DNA from: Candidatus Zipacnadia bacterium
Lineage (GTDB): Bacteria > Armatimonadota > UBA5377 > JALGUK01
NCBI GenBank assembly: GCA_029820875.1
Contig: JALGUK010000017.1
Location: 1-18,347, forward strand
DNA: 18,347 bases
Direction: 5' to 3'
In this document: positions 14,314-18,347 of the stretch, piece by piece
Numbering within the stretch: the first letter of the stretch is position 1
Layout of the letters: every line of letters begins with the position of its first letter
Made by a program: the position numbers and the translations under genes
Notes under the pieces: generated by a model
The model's database searches: none
The model's input: the letters and a program-made list of their open reading frames with translations, nothing else
What the model was told of the DNA's origin: nothing

Positions 14314-15486
14314 TTGTCCGACGGCCATACATCAAAAGTTCGCAGGCCATCAGCGGCGCCCGACTCCGAGCGGGAATGGCTCTGCGCGGCATGCCGGCTG
14401 ATTGTAGAGCCCGCTCAGCGTTCAAACGTGGAAGACCTCACCCGAAATGCACTCGATTTTGACACCGTGTTCGACATCGCAATCAAAGAACGGGTAGCGC
14501 CGCTTGTCTATCACAATTTGCAGGCGGCGGAACTTCTGGACATGCTGCCTGAGCGATTTGTCGAGCGGCTGGACCTCGAATACTGGAATCAGGTGAGCAA
14601 GGTAATCCTCACCTGCAGGGAGGCAGCCGATGTATGCAAGGCCGTCTCACAGGCGACGGTTCCGCCGGTGGTGCTCAAAGGGTTGTCACTGAGCGAGAGA
14701 GTTTATCCGACCACCGGGACACGGCCAATCGGCGACTTGGACCTGCTGCTTGAGCATGAGCACGTGCCGGCGGCGTATGAGGCGCTCTGTTCGATGGGAT
14801 ACCGTCGCCAGAGACAGGCAAATGGAGGCCGTGAACTGGGCAAGGTGGTTTTGGAGCGGCGTGACCCTGACAGTACCGGGTTACCGGTCATCACGGTCGA
14901 GATTCATGCTGATGTAATGCGGGGGAGGCTGGATAACCGGATTGCAAGGCGGCTTCAAGTGGCCCAGTGGCTTGAGCGGGCGCAATCGTGGGAATTGCTC
15001 GGGGCGCCGGTGCGTGTTCTCGAGGCGACCGACTGCTTACTGTTCCTCTCAGCGCATATTACTCTTCAGCACGGCTATTTTGACCTTCTCTGGTTGATGG
15101 ACCTCGCCTTGGTAATGCAGCGATTGGCCGACGCACTCGAATGGGACGCATTCAATACGCGCGCTGAGAGACTTGGACTGCGCGGAGCGGTGTACTATCC
15201 GCTGCTTTGCTGTGAGCGATTGCTCGGGGTCGGACCGCCCGAAGGGGTGCTGGAACGACTGCGACCATCAGGTATCCGGCGGGGAATTCTGGCGTCTGCA
15301 GGACATGTCAAAAGTTGCTGGGATTGGAACCGTCTGCCCTCACGGGCGGAGGTGCTCCTGCGTCGAACATTCACTCTGGACAGCCTCTTTGACCAGTTGG
15401 CGTATCTGTGGGAGCTTCTGCGGCTGGGCGGCCTGGGCGACTGGTGGAGGACATCGAGGATTTTGCAGGCGCGCGCGGTTCGGTAG
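14314..15486 (+). CDS. Nucleotidyltransferase family protein (NTP_transf_5-like)
   Basis: 390 residues from a TTG at 14314, the only start that keeps the whole conserved region; the ribosome-binding site is weak, so a later start is possible. Conserved blocks match the uncharacterised nucleotidyltransferase family PF14907: VVLKGLSLSERVYP (~119-132), GTRPIGDLDLLLEHEHV (135-151) with the metal-binding pair Asp141/Asp143, ITVEIHADV, and LLFLSAHITLQHGYFDLLWLMDLALV in the C-terminal helical part. Proteins of this family recur beside HprK-like and PqqD-like genes in polysaccharide/exosortase loci. The chemistry is presumably transfer of a nucleotide or related group to a protein, peptide or sugar, but no substrate is established. 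It is the last gene of the run; its stop (15484-15486) directly abuts the stop of the opposing FUN14 gene. Confidence 0.82.
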   Translation: MSDGHTSKVRRPSAAPDSEREWLCAACRLIVEPAQRSNVEDLTRNALDFDTVFDIAIKERVAPLVYHNLQAAELLDMLPERFVERLDLEYWNQVSKVILTCREAADVCKAVSQATVPPVVLKGLSLSERVYPTTGTRPIGDLDLLLEHEHVPAAYEALCSMGYRRQRQANGGRELGKVVLERRDPDSTGLPVITVEIHADVMRGRLDNRIARRLQVAQWLERAQSWELLGAPVRVLEATDCLLFLSAHITLQHGYFDLLWLMDLALVMQRLADALEWDAFNTRAERLGLRGAVYYPLLCCERLLGVGPPEGVLERLRPSGIRRGILASAGHVKSCWDWNRLPSRAEVLLRRTFTLDSLFDQLAYLWELLRLGGLGDWWRTSRILQARAVR

Positions 15487-15786
15487 TCACCCCTTTTTGA
15501 ACCCAATCCAAAAACCTACCACGAATGCGCCGCCGAATGGGAGATTGTGGCTCACTATTTTCCAAAATGTAGAGGCGACCGAACCTGATGGGCCGGCCAG
15601 TTCTTTGGCCGCCTCCCCGATCTGGCCCCAACGAATCTCAACGAAGTGGTAATAAGCGAGAAGCTGCAAGAGGATGAACAAGATGCCCAGGAGGATAGCA
15701 GTCGCCTTTGCGAGTTTCTTTGCCGCATAGCCGGCGACTGCTCCAGCCAGCCCTCCGAACCCGAGTTGCTCGATTCCGGGAAACAT
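15487..15786 (-). CDS. FUN14-family small membrane protein
   Basis: 99 residues on the minus strand, ATG at 15786-15784, with AAGGA 7 bases upstream of it. The pattern matches the FUN14 family: GFGGLAGAVAGYAAKKLAKATAILLGILFILLQLLAYYHFVEIRW near the N-terminus, with two closely spaced hydrophobic helices, then a polar stretch and a C-terminal Gly-rich helix (LPFGGAFVVGFWIGFKKG). Bacterial members are of unknown function; the eukaryotic relative FUNDC1 is a mitochondrial outer-membrane protein. It is convergent with the nucleotidyltransferase gene with no base between the two stops, and no terminator is visible in either direction, so their transcripts probably overlap. No sign of linkage to the operon's function. 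Confidence 0.8.
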   Translation of the reverse strand: MFPGIEQLGFGGLAGAVAGYAAKKLAKATAILLGILFILLQLLAYYHFVEIRWGQIGEAAKELAGPSGSVASTFWKIVSHNLPFGGAFVVGFWIGFKKG

Positions 15787-15946
15787 GGCCTATCCTTGCA
15801 GCGTACGAGTTTTGAGATGCACTGTATTTTAATTCGACGCCAACTTACATCTTCCCTTTTCGTGAAGAAGCGCATTTATTCTATCGACGACAGCGGCAGT
15901 GTTCCGCTAGCCCAGGTAGTGGTATCGCCCGCGGAGCGGATGACAC

Positions 15947-15976
15947 TTTACAAGTCCTGCCCAGATGTGATATACT
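15947..15976 (+). promoter_or_regulatory. Promoter of tRNA-Val
   Basis: TTTACA (15947-15952) is followed after 18 bases by TATACT (15971-15976), preceded by TG at 15968-15969 (extended -10). Transcription would start about 19 bases before the tRNA at 16002. The match and position are good. Confidence 0.7.
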
Positions 15977-16001
15977 CTCAATGGTTGAGGAGGTCTCCCG
16001 T

Positions 16002-16076
16002 GCGCGGTTAGTTCAGGGGGAGAACGCCTGCTTGACGCGCAGGAGGTCGCAGGTTCAAATCCTGCACCGCGCACCA
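16002..16076 (+). tRNA. tRNA-Val (anticodon GAC)
   Basis: Complete cloverleaf: acceptor GCGCGGT with ACCGCGC, D-stem GTTC/GAAC, anticodon stem CCTGC/GCAGG with loop TTGACGC (anticodon GAC at 16034-16036), and T-arm GCAGG-TTCAAAT-CCTGC. The discriminator base is A, and the CCA end is encoded (16074-16076). The GAC anticodon reads GUC and GUU valine codons. No integrase or repeated 3' end is nearby, so it does not look like an integration site. Confidence 0.96.
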
Positions 16077-16091
16077 TAGGCTACAACCAGA

Positions 16092-16120
16092 GCCACGGCC
16101 CTTGGGTCGTGGCCCGTTTC
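16092..16120 (+). terminator. Hairpin terminator after tRNA-Val
   Basis: GCCACGGCCC (16092-16101) pairs with GGGTCGTGGC (16104-16113), 9-10 bp with one G-U pair, followed by a weak T-tract (CCGTTTC). It lies 15 bases after the tRNA and 66 bases before the thrS start, so it probably ends the tRNA transcript. Confidence 0.6.
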
Positions 16121-16179
16121 ACTTATGCAAATGCCAAGGTGCGGCATAAAGAGCCACCATACCTGCGGAGGTGACGTCG

Positions 16180-18114
16180 ATGCCCAATGTCAAGCTGACT
16201 CTCCCTGACGGGTCCATCATGGATGTGGAGCAGGGCACGACCCCGCTGCAGGTTGCTGAGCGCATCGGGCCACGACTGGCCGAGGCGGCCGTCGCGGCGA
16301 AGCTCAACGGCGAGCTTGTGGACTTGACTCGAGCGCTTGCCAGTGACGGTGAGTTGCGGATTCTCACCTTCGATGACGACGAGGGACGCGAGGTCTACCG
16401 CCATTCGGCGGCGCACGTGATGGCGATGGCCGTCAAGCGGCTCTTCCCAACGGCGAAACTCGCCATCGGTCCGCCCATTACCCACGGTTTCTACTACGAT
16501 TTCGACATCGCACAGAGCCTGGCGCCCGAGGACCTGGAGAAAATCGAAGCCGAAATGCGCAACATTAGCGATGAGGCGCTTGCTTTCGAGCGCGAAGTCC
16601 TGCCCATCGAAGATGCTAAGCAGATGTTTGCTGCTCTCGGCGAGACCTACAAGTTGGAATTGCTGGATGAGATTGAAGAGCCTACCGTAACGGTATACCG
16701 CAACGGCGGTTTTGTGGATCTATGTCGAGGACCGCATCTTCCTGACACCGGGCGTTTGGGCGCTGTCAAGCTTCTCAGCATAGCCGGTGCTTATTGGCGT
16801 GGTGACGAGCGAAACCCGATGCTTCAACGCATTTACGGCACTGCATTCCCCGACCAGAAGCAGCTTCAGGGATACCTTGAGCGCCTCGAGGAGGCGCGCA
16901 GGCGCGACCACCGCATTCTTGGCCGGGAACTCGACCTTGTCAGCTTTCAGGATGAGGTCGGCCCGGGCTTGGTGTTATGGCACCCCAAGGGGGCGGTCGT
17001 GCGTGAAATCATTGAAGACTTCTGGCGAACGGAGCACCGTAAGCGCGGATACCAGTTAGTTTACACCCCGCACATCGGTCGCCTGGACCTGTGGGAGAGA
17101 AGCGGACACATTTCGTGGTTTTCCGAGAACATGTACCAGCCCATGGAAGTCGAAGGGCACAAGTACATGCTCAAGCCCATGAACTGCCCGTTCCATATAC
17201 TAATCTACAAGAGTCACACCCATAGCTATCGCGAGCTTCCCATCCGCCTCGCGGAGCTTGGCACAGTCTACCGCTATGAGCGGTCCGGCGTGCTGCACGG
17301 TATGCTTCGGGTGCGCGGATTCACTCAGGACGATGCTCACATTTTCTGCCGCCCCGACCAACTCAAGGACGAGATCGTCGGCGTCATGGAACTTGCCGAT
17401 TACATGATTCGTTCTTTCGGCTACGAGGAATATGAGCTGGACCTGAGCGTCAGGGATCCTGCGCGCAAAGACGAATATGTCGGCGAGGACGACGTCTGGG
17501 AACAGGCTGAAAGTGCTCTGTTGGACGCGCTCGAAGAAAAGGGGCTTCCGTATACCCGTGCCGAAGGTGAGGCCAAGTTCTACGGGCCCGCCATTGACAT
17601 CAAACTGCTTGACAGCCTGGGGCGTGCCTGGCAGGGTCCGACAATCCAGGTTGATTTCAACGAGCCGGAACGATTTGACATCACTTATGTTGACAATAAC
17701 GGTAGCGAGCAACGTGTTGTTATGGTGCACCGGACGGTTCTGGGGACCATGGAGCGTTTCATCGGCGGCCTCATCGAGTTTTACGGTGGTGCGTTCCCAA
17801 CGTGGTTGGCCCCGGTCCAGGCCGTCGTGCTGCCGATAGCGGAGCGGCACCATGAATACGCCGAAGAGGCCTGCGCAAAGTTGAAACAAGCGGGCTATCG
17901 AGTGGATTCGGACGGTCGCAGCGAGACTCTGAGTTACAGAATCCGCGAGGCGCAGGAACAGAAGGTGCCATATATGTTGGTGGTGGGAGACCGCGAAGCC
18001 GAAAGCTCGACCGTGTCAGTGCGTAAAAGAAGCGGTGAGGACCTCGGGCCCATGCGGCTGGACGATGTTCTTAAAATGTTGCAGGATGACGTGCGCACTT
18101 TAGGACGCGGCTGA
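16180..18114 (+). CDS. thrS: Threonyl-tRNA synthetase
   Basis: 644 residues, the normal length. ATG 16180 is chosen because GGAGG (16167-16171) lies 8 bases upstream; the in-frame GTG at 16171 overlaps that site. Domains in order are an N-terminal TGS domain (~1-62), the editing domain with His75/His79 (HSAAH) and Cys182/His186 (CRGPH), the class II catalytic core, and the anticodon-binding domain (~545-640). The zinc ligands that select threonine are present: Cys336 (MNCPFH), His387 (DDAHIF) and His517 (MVHRT). All editing residues are intact, so mischarged Ser-tRNA should be hydrolysed. The cytoplasmic enzyme attaches threonine to tRNA-Thr. The 66-base leader left after the terminator is too short for a T-box and none is seen. 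Confidence 0.97.
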   Translation: MPNVKLTLPDGSIMDVEQGTTPLQVAERIGPRLAEAAVAAKLNGELVDLTRALASDGELRILTFDDDEGREVYRHSAAHVMAMAVKRLFPTAKLAIGPPITHGFYYDFDIAQSLAPEDLEKIEAEMRNISDEALAFEREVLPIEDAKQMFAALGETYKLELLDEIEEPTVTVYRNGGFVDLCRGPHLPDTGRLGAVKLLSIAGAYWRGDERNPMLQRIYGTAFPDQKQLQGYLERLEEARRRDHRILGRELDLVSFQDEVGPGLVLWHPKGAVVREIIEDFWRTEHRKRGYQLVYTPHIGRLDLWERSGHISWFSENMYQPMEVEGHKYMLKPMNCPFHILIYKSHTHSYRELPIRLAELGTVYRYERSGVLHGMLRVRGFTQDDAHIFCRPDQLKDEIVGVMELADYMIRSFGYEEYELDLSVRDPARKDEYVGEDDVWEQAESALLDALEEKGLPYTRAEGEAKFYGPAIDIKLLDSLGRAWQGPTIQVDFNEPERFDITYVDNNGSEQRVVMVHRTVLGTMERFIGGLIEFYGGAFPTWLAPVQAVVLPIAERHHEYAEEACAKLKQAGYRVDSDGRSETLSYRIREAQEQKVPYMLVVGDREAESSTVSVRKRSGEDLGPMRLDDVLKMLQDDVRTLGRG

Positions 18115-18171
18115 GTGTCGCTGTGAGAGGTCGGAATCTGGAAACATTGCTTACAACAGGAGGCTGACACC

Positions 18172-18347
18172 ATGCTGCAATTCAGCCGACGAACCAATAC
18201 CCTCGAGGAAGAAGTGTATAAGTATCAGCTCCAAGACGTCGATGAGCCGAATCTTTTTCGTGACTTCTTTCCTTACGACGATGTACCGCGGGTTGTTTTC
18301 AACCACCGGATCGTTCCTATGAACGTGCCGGACCGTCTCTGGATTAC
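18172..18347 (+). CDS. DRE-TIM metallolyase, 2-isopropylmalate/homocitrate synthase-like (3' partial)
   Basis: The first 58 residues of a gene running off the window. ATG 18172 has AGGAGG (18158-18163) 8 bases upstream. The sequence YKYQLQDVDEPNLFRDFFPY followed by DDVPRVVFNHRIVPMNVPDRLWI is the characteristic N-terminal extension of a 2-isopropylmalate synthase-like group (HMG-CoA lyase-like TIM barrel), where the DTTFRDGQQ active-site motif comes next, just outside the window. Members condense acetyl-CoA with a 2-oxo acid; which substrate is used cannot be told here. It follows thrS by 57 bases and may be cotranscribed. Confidence 0.75.
   Translation, partial: MLQFSRRTNTLEEEVYKYQLQDVDEPNLFRDFFPYDDVPRVVFNHRIVPMNVPDRLWI

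Noticed and set aside
15646..16011. A plus-strand 121-codon frame over the FUN14 gene and tRNA promoter
   Set aside because: It is antisense to FUN14 and crosses a clear promoter and the tRNA 5' end; no protein features.
16002..16076. tRNA-Val as an integration (att) site of a mobile element
   Set aside because: No integrase, no repeat of the tRNA 3' end in the window, and ordinary housekeeping genes follow.
16077..16179. Possible T-box or other leader regulating thrS
   Set aside because: Only about 100 bases lie between the tRNA and thrS, a terminator uses part of it, and no T-box core is visible.
17200..17889. A 229-codon minus-strand frame inside thrS
   Set aside because: The plus strand is an unambiguous threonyl-tRNA synthetase; the antisense frame shows no family motif.
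1..18347. CRISPR arrays, insertion sequences or phage genes
   Set aside because: No regularly spaced repeats, transposase, integrase or phage structural motifs were seen on either strand.

Overview
The window (about 57% G+C by eye) looks like a chromosomal piece of a Gram-negative-type environmental bacterium, most likely Armatimonadota or a close relative. The inference rests on two type II pseudopilin-like proteins of the DUF1559 / 'H-X9-DG' style, an M28-like/FtsX permease fusion, a PEP-CTERM protein with its exosortase, and a C25 peptidase. No marker gene fixes the phylum, so this is an inference.

Layout. (1) 1-4638: the 3' part of a very large membrane protein with a peptidase-like ectodomain and an FtsX-type permease domain. 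(2) 4679-5291: a short secreted PEP-CTERM protein with its own sigma70-like promoter and a hairpin over its ribosome-binding site. (3) 5484-6215: a pseudopilin, closed by a strong intrinsic terminator at 6291-6323. (4) 6426-15486: a dense run of same-strand genes with overlaps or gaps of at most about 32 bases: membrane zinc-ribbon protein, exosortase, EpsI-like protein, sugar-1-phosphate transferase, HPr-kinase-like protein, PqqD-like protein, radical SAM/SPASM protein, one or two very short peptides, a C25 peptidase split into two frames, a second pseudopilin, and a nucleotidyltransferase-fold protein. (5) 15487-15786, minus strand: a FUN14-family membrane protein, convergent with no gap. 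(6) 15947-18114: tRNA-Val(GAC) with a clear promoter, then threonyl-tRNA synthetase. (7) 18172 to the end: start of a DRE-TIM metallolyase (2-isopropylmalate/homocitrate synthase-like).

How it may work together. Exosortase, EpsI-like protein and sugar transferase form a typical protein-sorting/exopolysaccharide module, and the PEP-CTERM protein at 4770 is a plausible substrate. Inserted in the same transcription unit is what looks like a peptide-modification module. It has a PqqD-type leader-binding protein, a radical SAM/SPASM enzyme, an HPr-kinase-like ATPase and a nucleotidyltransferase-fold protein, all around a 54-56 residue four-cysteine peptide (11421-11591) that resembles a RiPP precursor. 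A secreted cysteine peptidase follows directly. A near-perfect intrinsic terminator lies inside the peptidase reading frame about 300 bases after the peptide gene and may uncouple peptide from peptidase expression. The peptidase frame is broken at 13188 and appears to lack an internal segment. The exact chemistry, and whether the peptide is modified at all, is inferred from gene families and context only.
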